Shown piece by piece: positions 54,482 through 62,410 of a stretch of 64,000 bases of DNA (within the stretch, counting starts at the first letter, position 1; the number at the start of each line of letters is the position of its first letter). Origin of the DNA: Clostridium_AD sp050717635. Its GTDB lineage: Bacteria > Bacillota > Clostridia > Clostridiales > Clostridiaceae. The notes under the pieces were generated by a model. It was not told where the DNA came from, made no database searches, and saw only the letters and a list, made by a program, of their open reading frames with translations. A program made the position numbers and the translations under genes. The DNA lies in contig NZ_JBOITO010000025.1 in the NCBI RefSeq assembly GCF_050717635.1, forward strand, positions 62,001-126,000, in the 5' to 3' direction.

Positions 54482-54703
54482 TTATGAGGCAGTCTCCTTA
54501 GTTAAAACAATTTGATCTTTTTTTTTATTCCATTCAATTTCTACTTTTAAATTATCTTTGTTCTTATACTTCTTTATGTTTCCATTTATTTTATCATCGT
54601 TGTCAGTTTTTATCATTAATCCAGCAACTTTATCATAATTTTCACTATATTCACCCATTCCGACACTTGTATTTCCTGATAGCTCTTCTATTATCCATCT
54701 AAT
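54482..54703 (-). pseudogene. C-terminal fragment of an unknown protein
   Basis: A 73-codon stretch open from 54703 to a stop at 54482 reads RWIIEELSGNTSVGMGEYSE, then NYDKVAGLMIKTDNDDKING and ends VLTKETAS. There is no start codon with a ribosome site, and a TAG lies just upstream. It looks like the tail of a secreted or lipoprotein gene cut by rearrangement next to the leader of the 54756 gene. Confidence 0.45.
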
Positions 54704-54755
54704 CTATATAAAACATTTAGAAAAATCTAAAAATGTTTTATACGGAGGGGAATTT

Positions 54756-55244
54756 ATGAGAAAAATATTATCGATTTTAACTTGTGCTGTTTTAATTACG
54801 GGACTTATGTCTTCAAATGTTTTTGCAGCTTCTAATAAGAATATACCAGATGAAAAAGTAAGCCAAAGTGAGATGTTTTATTCTAATAACAATTATAATT
54901 TGAATATTGACATTCAAAGTACAACTAGTGATTCATTTGTTAATTGGGGAGCTTCTATTTACCAGTCAGATAACGGATATATTAAAGCACAAGGATTAAC
55001 AGAAAATTATATGAATGTAGGTACTATAGGGTACTCATTGTATGTTGAAAAGTATGCAAATGGATATTGGAATACAATTAAGACATTCTCGTATAGTCTA
55101 AACAATACTAATCGAGCTACAGCTAATCATAGTTTAGCAGTATCATCTTATAGTTACTATAGAGTTAGAAGTATAAATTATATAATAAATAATGGAGTAA
55201 CAACATCCAAAACTTCAATATCTAATGATATATTTATATATTAA
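54756..55244 (+). CDS. Secreted protein of unknown function
   Basis: The 162-residue protein has a clear signal peptide (MRKILSILTCAVLITGLMSS, cut after VFAA) and a beta-rich mature part with repeated aromatic strands (SIYQSDNGYIKAQGLTENY, YSYYRVRSINYII). It resembles clostridial exported proteins grouped as DUF6147, though I hold that loosely. GGAGGGG precedes the ATG. Its leader is closely similar to that of the 31-aa peptide gene at 56999, including the ATCTAAT box shared by the ECF promoters, but without the -35 part. Confidence 0.65.
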   Translation: MRKILSILTCAVLITGLMSSNVFAASNKNIPDEKVSQSEMFYSNNNYNLNIDIQSTTSDSFVNWGASIYQSDNGYIKAQGLTENYMNVGTIGYSLYVEKYANGYWNTIKTFSYSLNNTNRATANHSLAVSSYSYYRVRSINYIINNGVTTSKTSISNDIFIY

Positions 55245-55273
55245 AATAAAGACCTAAAACGGGTTTTATTTTA
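55243..55273. terminator. Weak convergent terminator
   Basis: An imperfect hairpin with A-rich and T-rich arms spans the end of the secreted protein gene and the stop of the anti-sigma gene. Confidence 0.4.
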
Positions 55274-56036
55274 ATAATCCAATTATTTTTTTCATTTGAG
55301 TATCTGTAAAATCATATGGCATAAGTACTTCATTCTTTATATTGTTATCAAACCAAAGCATGGTTTTAAAATTTTTATCATCAGTAGCAAAATTTATTTT
55401 TAAGTTGTTGATAATTATATCCTCAGTCCTAAGGTTTGAATTCATAGAAATTGTTTCTGATCCATTTTCAGCTACAGTGTTTTGATAAAAACGAATTATT
55501 TTTCCTGTACTATTTGTATAAACTTGATTAACACTAAAAGAATCTCCCATAGACTTTACAAGTTTCACTGTTTCTAACTTATACCCATCAGGTATATATT
55601 TAGGTACTAAAAGTTCAAAAGGAATCTCTTTTTTAGCCTCATCTATTGTTACTAACTTTTCTATCTGATCTGTACTATTATTTGATTCGGATATACCGTT
55701 ATTTAAATTAGTATCTAAGACATCCTGTGTACTAAACTTAATATCTCTAGTATCTCCTCTTAACTCCTCAAATTTTTTCATAACGTTAAATTTAAAAGCT
55801 GTTACCTTTGGAATTGATGAGAGAAATGTTGAAAGAATTATAATTAATGTAAAACTAGCCACTAAAGCTAACTTTTTTGATATAGATGATCTATTATTTT
55901 TTTCTTTTAGATTGCTATGAAATTTTTTCATAGTGATATTAAAATCAGGAATGTCTATATCAGAATGGATATCTACTTCACTATTAAATTCTGTATACAC
56001 ATCTATTATAATTGTATCTATATTATCATGCTTCAT
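55266..56036 (-). CDS. DUF4367-type anti-sigma factor
   Basis: The 256-residue protein has a short cytoplasmic N-terminus (about 1-52), one membrane helix (about 55-75) and an outside domain of DUF4367 type (FELLVPKYIPDGYKLETVKL near 140, ending MPYDFTDTQMKKIIGLLK). The arrangement fits a membrane anti-sigma factor for the sigma factor encoded just upstream. GAGGTG precedes the ATG. Between the two genes lies 126 bp with its own candidate promoter (56110-56143), so the antisigma may also be transcribed separately. Confidence 0.75.
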   Translation of the reverse strand: MKHDNIDTIIIDVYTEFNSEVDIHSDIDIPDFNITMKKFHSNLKEKNNRSSISKKLALVASFTLIIILSTFLSSIPKVTAFKFNVMKKFEELRGDTRDIKFSTQDVLDTNLNNGISESNNSTDQIEKLVTIDEAKKEIPFELLVPKYIPDGYKLETVKLVKSMGDSFSVNQVYTNSTGKIIRFYQNTVAENGSETISMNSNLRTEDIIINNLKINFATDDKNFKTMLWFDNNIKNEVLMPYDFTDTQMKKIIGLLK

Positions 56037-56109
56037 ATTATTTCACCTCTTTCTTATAGCCATCGCCCCAACTTCAAAAGATTTATCAATACATATAAGA
56101 TGGGACTCT

Positions 56110-56143
56110 TATATATTAGATAATGTTCTTTTAAAAAAGTTTC
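56110..56143 (-). promoter_or_regulatory. ECF-type promoter P2 before the anti-sigma gene
   Basis: On the minus strand GAAAC (56143-56139) and ATCTAATATATA (56121-56110) are separated by exactly 17 bp. The same pattern occurs twice more at 56875-56950. Confidence 0.6.
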
Positions 56144-56162
56144 GTTTTTTTTGAAAATTATT

Positions 56163-56729
56163 TCAATCTAAAACTATTGCAGCAACTTCAAAGGAAGCAT
56201 CAGCACATACAAGATTGGTATATATCTTTTTTTTTGCTCTTTTATGTTTTGTTTTAACAGTATTTTCATTTAAGTTTAGTATCAACGCTATTTCATTAAA
56301 ACTTAAGTCATAATAATATCTTAAATATATTATCTCTTGGTCAACAGGGTTTAACATTTTAATAGATTCTTTTACCTGTTCCACTATTTCGCTTTTTACC
56401 AATAATTCTTCTGGAATATCTTTTGAAGAACTACCTAATAATTCCAGGTAAGCATCTTCGCTGGGAATTTCCCTGTTATATTTTTTAATCCATGATAAAC
56501 TCTCATTTTTTGCTATAGTAAAAATCCATGATTTAAATTTTTTTATATCTTGAAGTGTATCAAATTTCTCATAAGCTTTCATTAGTGTCTGTTGAAGTAT
56601 ATCTTCAGCTAGATTTTGATTTTTTATAATAGAATATATAAATTTATATAACTCTTTATAAATTATAGAAATTTGGTCTTCAAAATGTTTTTTTCTTTTG
56701 TTAGGTTTAAGTATATCAATAAATTTCAT
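56163..56729 (-). CDS. ECF-type RNA polymerase sigma factor
   Basis: The 188-residue protein has sigma-70 region 2 (LYKFIYSIIKNQNLAEDILQQTLMKAYEKF split around 27-58, with FKSWIFTIAKNESLSWIKK) and region 4 (LNPVDQEIIYLRYYYDLSFNEIALILNLNENTVKTKHKRAKKKI split around 123-166). It has no other domain. A tail of about 20 residues (CADASFEVAAIVLD) follows. AAGGAG precedes the ATG. The next gene is its likely anti-sigma. A part of its 3' end is repeated in degenerate form in the following gap. Confidence 0.92.
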   Translation of the reverse strand: MKFIDILKPNKRKKHFEDQISIIYKELYKFIYSIIKNQNLAEDILQQTLMKAYEKFDTLQDIKKFKSWIFTIAKNESLSWIKKYNREIPSEDAYLELLGSSSKDIPEELLVKSEIVEQVKESIKMLNPVDQEIIYLRYYYDLSFNEIALILNLNENTVKTKHKRAKKKIYTNLVCADASFEVAAIVLD

Positions 56730-56874
56730 CGCTTTTCTCCTTAAGTTAATAATATAAGGTAATCCTATATATTCACAACTAAATAATATTTATGATTTGT
56801 AAGAATATTATACCATTAAAGGATATTTTAATAAACTTATAAAGTGCAATTGCTATGAAAGTAGAGGGATTACT

Positions 56875-56950
56875 TATAGATTAGATAACGGTTTTTAAAA
56901 AAAGTTTTATTTTTATGAAACTTTATTAATTTTTTATCATCTAATATATA
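56875..56950. promoter_or_regulatory. Divergent ECF-type promoters P1 and P3
   Basis: P1 (minus): AAAAC at 56908-56904 and ATCTAATCTATA at 56886-56875, 17 bp apart, facing the sigma gene. P3 (plus): GAAAC at 56917-56921 and ATCTAATATATA at 56939-56950, 17 bp apart, facing the 31-aa peptide gene. Together with P2 they define one motif and so probably autoregulation. Confidence 0.65.
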
Positions 56951-56998
56951 TAAAACACTTATAAAAATCTAAATATGTTAATACTGAGGTGGGATAAA

Positions 56999-57094
56999 AT
57001 GAAAGCGCGTTCCAAAGAAAAATTATTTGCAATTTCAGGTATGGTAATATTAATAGTTGGGATTATTGTAATTAATACATTAATTACACTGTAA
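56999..57094 (+). CDS. Small membrane peptide (31 aa)
   Basis: From an ATG at 56999 with GAGGTGGG upstream, the product has a basic start (MKARSKEKLF) and one membrane helix (AISGMVILIVGIIVINTLI). It is preceded by ECF-type promoter P3, so it is likely the regulon member divergent from the sigma gene. It may sense or modulate membrane stress. It is too short for routine gene calling, and its stop overlaps the promoter of the next gene. Confidence 0.6.
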   Translation: MKARSKEKLFAISGMVILIVGIIVINTLITL

Positions 57095-57120
57095 CATTTC
57101 CACGTTAAATTCATATAATA
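57094..57120 (+). promoter_or_regulatory. Sigma-K-like promoter of the M14 peptidase gene
   Basis: AC (57094-57095), 16 bp, then CATATAATA (57112-57120) fits the mother-cell sigma-K pattern AC-N16-17-CATANNNTA. It is kept in the truncated duplicate (48236-48262) with the same spacing. A sigma-A -10 reading (TATAAT) has no matching -35. Confidence 0.55.
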
Positions 57121-57149
57121 GTACTATAAGAAATTTTAGGAGGGAAAAT

Positions 57150-58421
57150 TTGCAAATCCTAAAGATAGGTTCAAGAGGAACAGCTGTGATGGAAATACAA
57201 TCTCTACTAAACCAAATAGGATATGATGTTGGGCCACTCGATGGAATTTATGGACCTAAAACTGCAGCAGGAGTGCAGAAATTCCAAAGATATTTTGGCT
57301 TAGTACCTACAGGAGTAGTAGATGGGGTTACTTATAAGCTCATGAATAGATTTCTAATAGGTTATGACACTTATAGAATTAGGTCGGGTGATACACTATA
57401 TCTTATAGCAAGGAGGTATGGCACAAGTGTCCTAAGTATAATTACTGCTAATCCTACAATAAATCCTAATAATTTGCAGATAGGGCGGGAGATTATAGTT
57501 CCCTATTCATTAGATGTGGTTTATACAAATATTGATTATACTTATGATATTATGAAAAGAGATTTAGAAGGACTAAAAGCTAGATATCCATTTATTCAAG
57601 TTGCAAGTGCAGGTAAGAGTGAACTCGGTAAAGAATTGTATTATGTAAAACTAGGCAATGGGCCTAATAAGGTTTTTTATAACGGGGCTCATCACGCTAT
57701 TGAATGGATAACAAGTGTTCTCTTAATGAAGTTTATTGAAAATTTTTCTGAAGCTTATGCGTCAGGCCAAAAAATAGAAGGATATAATGTTCAAGATATA
57801 TGGAATAAAAGCAGTATATATATAATGCCTATGGTAAACCCAGATGGAGTTGATTTAGTACTTAATGGTTTAGATAGGAGTAACCCAAACTACAATGATT
57901 TAATTGTGTGGAATGATGGGAGCAGGGACTTTTCTAAAACATGGACTGCTAATAATAGAGGGGTAGATCTTAATCATAATTATAATGCTATGTGGCAACA
58001 GTCAAAGGATGCTGAAAAAACCTATGGAGTATTTGGACCAGGACCTACAAGATATTCAGGTACCGCGCCAGAATCAGAATCAGAATCTAAAGCTGTAGCA
58101 GATTTTACAAGAAAAAATAATTTTAGATTAGTAATAGCATATCACAGTCAAGGGGAGGTAATATACTGGAATTATCAAAATTTAGCTAATGCCGAAGCTA
58201 GAAAAATAGGAGAGATATTTTCAAAGTTAAGCGGCTATGAATTAGAAGAAACCTACGGGATTACAAGTTTTGCAGGATATAAAGATTGGTTTATAGATAA
58301 ATATAGGAGGCCTGGTTATACAATGGAAGTTGGGCTGGGAGTAAATCCTCTTCCAATTAGTCAATTCAATAAAATATATAAGGACAATATCAAAGTACTT
58401 CTCGAGGGGGCAATAGTTTAA
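57150..58421 (+). CDS. Peptidoglycan-binding LysM M14 carboxypeptidase
   Basis: The 423-residue protein has a peptidoglycan-binding domain (1-68), one LysM (about 74-120, YRIRSGDTLYLIARRYG) and a zinc carboxypeptidase M14 domain (about 125-420). The zinc ligands are H182 and E185 in GAHHAIEW and a His in AYHSQG near 331, with a catalytic Glu in YTMEVGLG near 395. It resembles gamma-D-glutamyl-diamino acid peptidase I of spore formers. It has a TTG start after AGGAGGG and no signal peptide, as in mother-cell proteins. Confidence 0.9.
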   Translation: MQILKIGSRGTAVMEIQSLLNQIGYDVGPLDGIYGPKTAAGVQKFQRYFGLVPTGVVDGVTYKLMNRFLIGYDTYRIRSGDTLYLIARRYGTSVLSIITANPTINPNNLQIGREIIVPYSLDVVYTNIDYTYDIMKRDLEGLKARYPFIQVASAGKSELGKELYYVKLGNGPNKVFYNGAHHAIEWITSVLLMKFIENFSEAYASGQKIEGYNVQDIWNKSSIYIMPMVNPDGVDLVLNGLDRSNPNYNDLIVWNDGSRDFSKTWTANNRGVDLNHNYNAMWQQSKDAEKTYGVFGPGPTRYSGTAPESESESKAVADFTRKNNFRLVIAYHSQGEVIYWNYQNLANAEARKIGEIFSKLSGYELEETYGITSFAGYKDWFIDKYRRPGYTMEVGLGVNPLPISQFNKIYKDNIKVLLEGAIV

Positions 58422-58442
58422 TTATTTATAAACACTAAAGGG

Positions 58443-58558
58443 GTATGAAATCTATCCTGCATAACTTGCAATCGAACTCCAAATAGAAAGTTTAGAATTT
58501 GTTAATGGAATTTCGGGTTTAGAGCTCGTATGCAAGGCATTGAGGATAGATTTCATGC
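58443..58558. repeat. Structured repeat element, copy B
   Basis: The second copy of the element at 22768. Its outer stem (GTATGAAATCTATCC with GGATAGATTTCATGC) pairs fully, with base pairs that differ from copy A on both sides. A conserved single-stranded block, AACTCCAAA, and the inner CTTGCA/TGCAAG pairing are kept. It lies between convergent genes. Confidence 0.7.
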
Positions 58559-58560
58559 TT

Positions 58561-60477
58561 TTAAGATAATGAGTCTTCCCAAGCCGCGTAAAGACCTTCA
58601 AGTTCTTTCTCAGTACTTGTAATTTGCTTGTTTATATCTTCACATCTGATAGGGTTTGAATAGACCTCCTCAAGGCAAAGGTCGTTTTGGAACTTTTCTA
58701 ATTCTTGTTCTATAGATGAAATGTTATCTTCTATAGATTTAAGATCTGTTTTCTTCTGCTTTTCTAGTTTTTCAACATCTCTTTTTTTCTTTTTATTAGA
58801 ATTAATTTGAGTTTTTGAAAGGCCTATCTGTTCATCTTCTATCTGAAACCTTTGAGGGTTTTTCTTTTTTTCTATATAATAATTATAATTACCTAAATAT
58901 TCTTTAAGTCCATCTTGATTTAATTCAAGTATTTTAGTAATTACCTTGTTTAAGAAATACCTATCATGAGATATTACAATAACAGTACCATCATATCCTA
59001 GAATTGAGTCTTCTAGTGCTTCACGAGACATAATATCTAAGTGATTTGTTGGTTCATCTAATAGTAAGAAGTTAGATTTCGACAGCATGATTTTCAAAAG
59101 ATTAATTCTGCATCTTTCACCACCACTAAGAGAAGATATGTTTTTAAATACATCTTCTCCTAGAAATAAAAATGCGGCTAGAGAAGTTCGAAGTTCTGTG
59201 GTAGTAAGTTTAGGAAATTCATCCCAAACCTCATCTATTATAGTTTTCTCTTCATTTAAATCTGATTGTTCTTGATCATAATATCCTATAAAAATACTTT
59301 TACCCAATATTTTTATGCCTGTATCACTTTCAAGTTTATCCATTATAATTCTAAAAAGAGTAGTTTTACCTCGCCCGTTTTCCCCAATAAGAGCAATTTT
59401 TTCTGACCTTTTTATATCTAAATCCAAATTTTCAAACAGAACATTATCTCCAAATCGTTTTGATAAATTTTCTATATGAAGAACATCATTGCCACTTTTG
59501 ATTTCTGTTTCAAAGTTAATATTAGTTCCCTTAGGGTCTTTATCAGGAGAATCAATACGCTTAACTTTGTCCAAGGATTTTTGTCTGCTATCTGCAGCTC
59601 TTACGCTCTTTTCCCTATTAAAGGACCTATATTTAGTTATAATATCTTCTTGCCTTTTTATTTCTGATCGTTGTAAATTGTATGCTTTTAATTGAATGGC
59701 ATAATTTATTTTCTTTAAATCAATAAATTTTGTATAGCATCCATTATAACAATCTACATGACCATTAATAAGCTCAAAAGTTTTATTAGTAATAGCATCT
59801 AAAAAGAATCTATCATGGGATATTATAAACATAGTCCCTTTATATGATTTTAAATAATCTTCTAACCATTCTATAGCACCTAAGTCTAGGTGGTTAGTAG
59901 GTTCATCTAGGAGGAGTATATCAGGACTTTTAAGTAATAATTTGCATAGTGCAACCCTAGTTTTTTGACCCCCGCTTAATATAGTTACTTTTTTATTATA
60001 ATCTTCTTCCATAAAGCCAAGACCCTTTAAAACTTTACTTATTTCGGATTTATATGTGTATCCGCCACGGTTATTGTAAAGTTCAGATGCTAATGTATAT
60101 TCTTTTATTATTTTATTATGATATTCTTCTTTTGAAGAATCATAAGGTTCTTTCATTTTTGTTTCAAAATCTTTAAGACTTCTTTCTAAGGCAAGTAGAT
60201 CTTCGAATACTAACAGTGTTTCTTCGTATATAGTGTTAGTTGAATCGAGTGATAGATCTTGAGATAGATAACCAACTTTTTTGTTTTTATCTATAAAAAG
60301 CTCTCCATTATCATAATCCAGTTGTGATGTGAGTATTTTAAAAAGTGTGGATTTACCTGCTCCGTTAGCTCCAATAAAACCTACTTTTTCACCTTCATTT
60401 ATACTAAAAGTTATCTTGTTTAAAATAACATCTATACCATAACTTTTGTGAATATCTTTACAACTTAGAACTATCAT
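58561..60477 (-). CDS. ABC-F family ATPase (YdiF/Uup type)
   Basis: A cytoplasmic protein with two ABC ATPase domains and no membrane part, 638 residues. The first domain has GANGAGKST near residue 36 and ILSGGQKTRVALCK; the second has GENGRGKTT near 352 and SLSGGERCRINLLK. Both are followed by LLLDEPTNHLD. The linker and a C-terminal coiled coil (about 555-635) are present. Such proteins act on the ribosome in translation or antibiotic protection. Which of these applies is not clear from sequence. The ATG at 60477 follows GAAAGGGG. Confidence 0.93.
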   Translation of the reverse strand: MIVLSCKDIHKSYGIDVILNKITFSINEGEKVGFIGANGAGKSTLFKILTSQLDYDNGELFIDKNKKVGYLSQDLSLDSTNTIYEETLLVFEDLLALERSLKDFETKMKEPYDSSKEEYHNKIIKEYTLASELYNNRGGYTYKSEISKVLKGLGFMEEDYNKKVTILSGGQKTRVALCKLLLKSPDILLLDEPTNHLDLGAIEWLEDYLKSYKGTMFIISHDRFFLDAITNKTFELINGHVDCYNGCYTKFIDLKKINYAIQLKAYNLQRSEIKRQEDIITKYRSFNREKSVRAADSRQKSLDKVKRIDSPDKDPKGTNINFETEIKSGNDVLHIENLSKRFGDNVLFENLDLDIKRSEKIALIGENGRGKTTLFRIIMDKLESDTGIKILGKSIFIGYYDQEQSDLNEEKTIIDEVWDEFPKLTTTELRTSLAAFLFLGEDVFKNISSLSGGERCRINLLKIMLSKSNFLLLDEPTNHLDIMSREALEDSILGYDGTVIVISHDRYFLNKVITKILELNQDGLKEYLGNYNYYIEKKKNPQRFQIEDEQIGLSKTQINSNKKKKRDVEKLEKQKKTDLKSIEDNISSIEQELEKFQNDLCLEEVYSNPIRCEDINKQITSTEKELEGLYAAWEDSLS

Positions 60478-60732
60478 TAGTTTCCCCTTTCGTGCATTGT
60501 AATTTCAAATTAAACTGCGATTCTATATTATTGTACTATTTATATTAGATTTTTTGAAGTAAAAGATAAATATAATTAGTATTTATTTAAATATACCTTG
60601 TATAATACTATAATGAAACTATGGAAATATAATAACAATTATTAAGTTTGTAATAAAAAGTAGTGTTAATTTATGATAATGTGGTAAAATATATTATATA
60701 AGATTTATGATGCTTTTGGAGGGATGTAAACT

Positions 60733-61371
60733 GTGGAAAGAAAAAAGAATATATCAATGGCAGTAATTAGAAGATTACCTAAATATCATAGATATTTAAG
60801 AGAGCTTTTAAAGAATGATGTAGATAGAATTTCCTCAAAAGAATTAGGTGAGAGAATTGGGTTTACAGCGTCACAAATTAGACAAGACTTGAATTGTTTT
60901 GGAGATTTTGGGCAACAAGGATATGGTTATAATGTTAAGGAATTACTAAATGAAATTAGTGGAATTTTAGGTCTATCAAAAGAGTATAAGATGGTAATAA
61001 TAGGTGCAGGTAATATAGGTCAGGCTATTGCTAATTACACTAACTTTGAGAAGTTAGCCTTTAGTTTGGAAGCTATTTTTGATATTAATCCAAAACTTAT
61101 AGGACTTAAAATTAGAGATGTTGAAGTAAGGGACATTGATGAATTAGCAAGTTTCCTTGAAAAGACACCAATAGATATTGGTGTAATTTGTGTATCGAGA
61201 AATAACGCTCAAATGGTTAGTGATATGATGGTAGAGAATGGAGTTAAAGGCATATGGAATTTTGCACCTGTGGATTTAGAGGTGCCAGAAGAAATGATTG
61301 TTGAGAATGTTCATTTAAGTGAGAGTTTGTTAACTCTTAGTTGCTTAATGAATGACAGGACATATCTATAA
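60733..61371 (+). CDS. rex: Redox-sensing repressor Rex
   Basis: Rex binds DNA at low NADH/NAD+ ratio and leaves it when NADH rises. The 212-residue protein has a winged helix (KELGERIGFTASQIRQDLNCFG near 36) with the FGDFGQQGYGYNV loop, a Rossmann fold (VIIGAGNIGQAIANY near 88) and a C-terminal swap helix. The start is a GTG at 60733 after GGAGGG. A perfect Rex box lies 130 bp downstream of its stop, ahead of crt, as is usual in clostridia. Confidence 0.96.
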   Translation: MERKKNISMAVIRRLPKYHRYLRELLKNDVDRISSKELGERIGFTASQIRQDLNCFGDFGQQGYGYNVKELLNEISGILGLSKEYKMVIIGAGNIGQAIANYTNFEKLAFSLEAIFDINPKLIGLKIRDVEVRDIDELASFLEKTPIDIGVICVSRNNAQMVSDMMVENGVKGIWNFAPVDLEVPEEMIVENVHLSESLLTLSCLMNDRTYL

Positions 61372-61463
61372 AATTAATTAGATATTTAGCTTTAGCTAAA
61401 AGACTTTCTTCATTAAAGGAAAGTTTATTTACCTTGAAATAACTGATATAGTGATATATAATG

Positions 61464-61493
61464 TAATTGAAGCTGATGGCTTCAATTATTTTT
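61464..61493 (+). terminator. Terminator of rex
   Basis: A perfect 10-bp stem (61464-61473 with 61479-61488) and TGATG loop, followed by a T run. Confidence 0.85.
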
Positions 61494-61501
61494 AAATCTA
61501 T

Positions 61502-61519
61502 TTGTTATATTATTAACAA
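61502..61519. promoter_or_regulatory. Rex operator of the crt-bcd-etf operon
   Basis: TTGTTA-N6-TAACAA is a perfect palindrome and matches the known clostridial Rex box. It lies 31 bp before the crt start, so a bound repressor would block transcription until NADH rises. Confidence 0.88.
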
Positions 61520-61549
61520 ATGGTTAATTAATTCATGGAGTGTGAAACG

Positions 61550-62329
61550 ATGGAATACAAAAATATTGTTATTAAAAAGGAAGACAGAATTGCTGTAATT
61601 ACAATTAGTAGACCAAAAACACTAAATGCATTAAATATAGAAACACTAAAAGAGTTAGATCTTGTAATTGAAGAAATTGCTAAAGATGACGAAGTTTACG
61701 CAGTTATTTTAACCGGTGAGGGAAAAGCTTTCGTTGCTGGGGCTGACATCATTGAACTTAAAGATTTTGATGGAATGGCAGGCAGAAAATTTAGTCATTT
61801 AGGGAGCAAAATATTCAGAAAACTAGAGACACTAGAAAAACCCGTAATAGCAGCTGTAAACGGTTTTGCATTAGGTGGGGGATGTGAACTTTCCATGGCT
61901 TGCGATATTAGAATTGCTTCATCAAAAGCGAAATTTGCTCAACCAGAGGTAAAACTTGGAGTAATACCTGGTTTTGGTGGTACTCAAAGATTAGCTAGAC
62001 TTGTAGGAACAGGTATGGCTAAACAATTAATATATACTGGTGATATGATTGATGCAGAAGAAGCTTTAAGAATAGGCCTTGTAAATAAAATAGTAGAACC
62101 TGAAAAACTAATGGAAGAAGTAAAGTTATTAGCTAAGAAAATTGTAAGTAATGCACCTATAGCGGTTAAGTTATGTAAAACAGCAATAAATAGAGGTATG
62201 CAAATGGATATAGATACTGCTCTAATTTGCGAATCTGAAGTTTTTGGAGAGTGTTTCTCTACTGAGGACCAAAAAAATGGAATGATAGCTTTTATAGAGA
62301 AAAGAGAAAATTGCTTTAAAAACAAGTAA
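61550..62329 (+). CDS. crt: 3-hydroxybutyryl-CoA dehydratase (crotonase)
   Basis: Crt removes water from 3-hydroxybutyryl-CoA to give crotonyl-CoA in butyrate formation. The start is the ATG at 61550 with GGAG upstream, giving 259 residues, the normal length; the ATG at 61535 has no site. The oxyanion-hole motif AFVAGADI lies near residue 60 and the two catalytic glutamates are in GGGCELSMACD and QPEVKLG. It is the first gene of the operon, behind the Rex box. Confidence 0.95.
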   Translation: MEYKNIVIKKEDRIAVITISRPKTLNALNIETLKELDLVIEEIAKDDEVYAVILTGEGKAFVAGADIIELKDFDGMAGRKFSHLGSKIFRKLETLEKPVIAAVNGFALGGGCELSMACDIRIASSKAKFAQPEVKLGVIPGFGGTQRLARLVGTGMAKQLIYTGDMIDAEEALRIGLVNKIVEPEKLMEEVKLLAKKIVSNAPIAVKLCKTAINRGMQMDIDTALICESEVFGECFSTEDQKNGMIAFIEKRENCFKNK

Positions 62330-62410
62330 TAATTATTACTTTGTTTAAAAACAGACAGGTAACAATTAATAATTAGTGCCTGTCATAGATAATAGTGAGG
62401 AGGAAGAATA

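Noticed and set aside
61984..62325. 113-codon frame opposite crt
   Set aside because: Antisense shadow of a well-conserved enzyme; no start signal.
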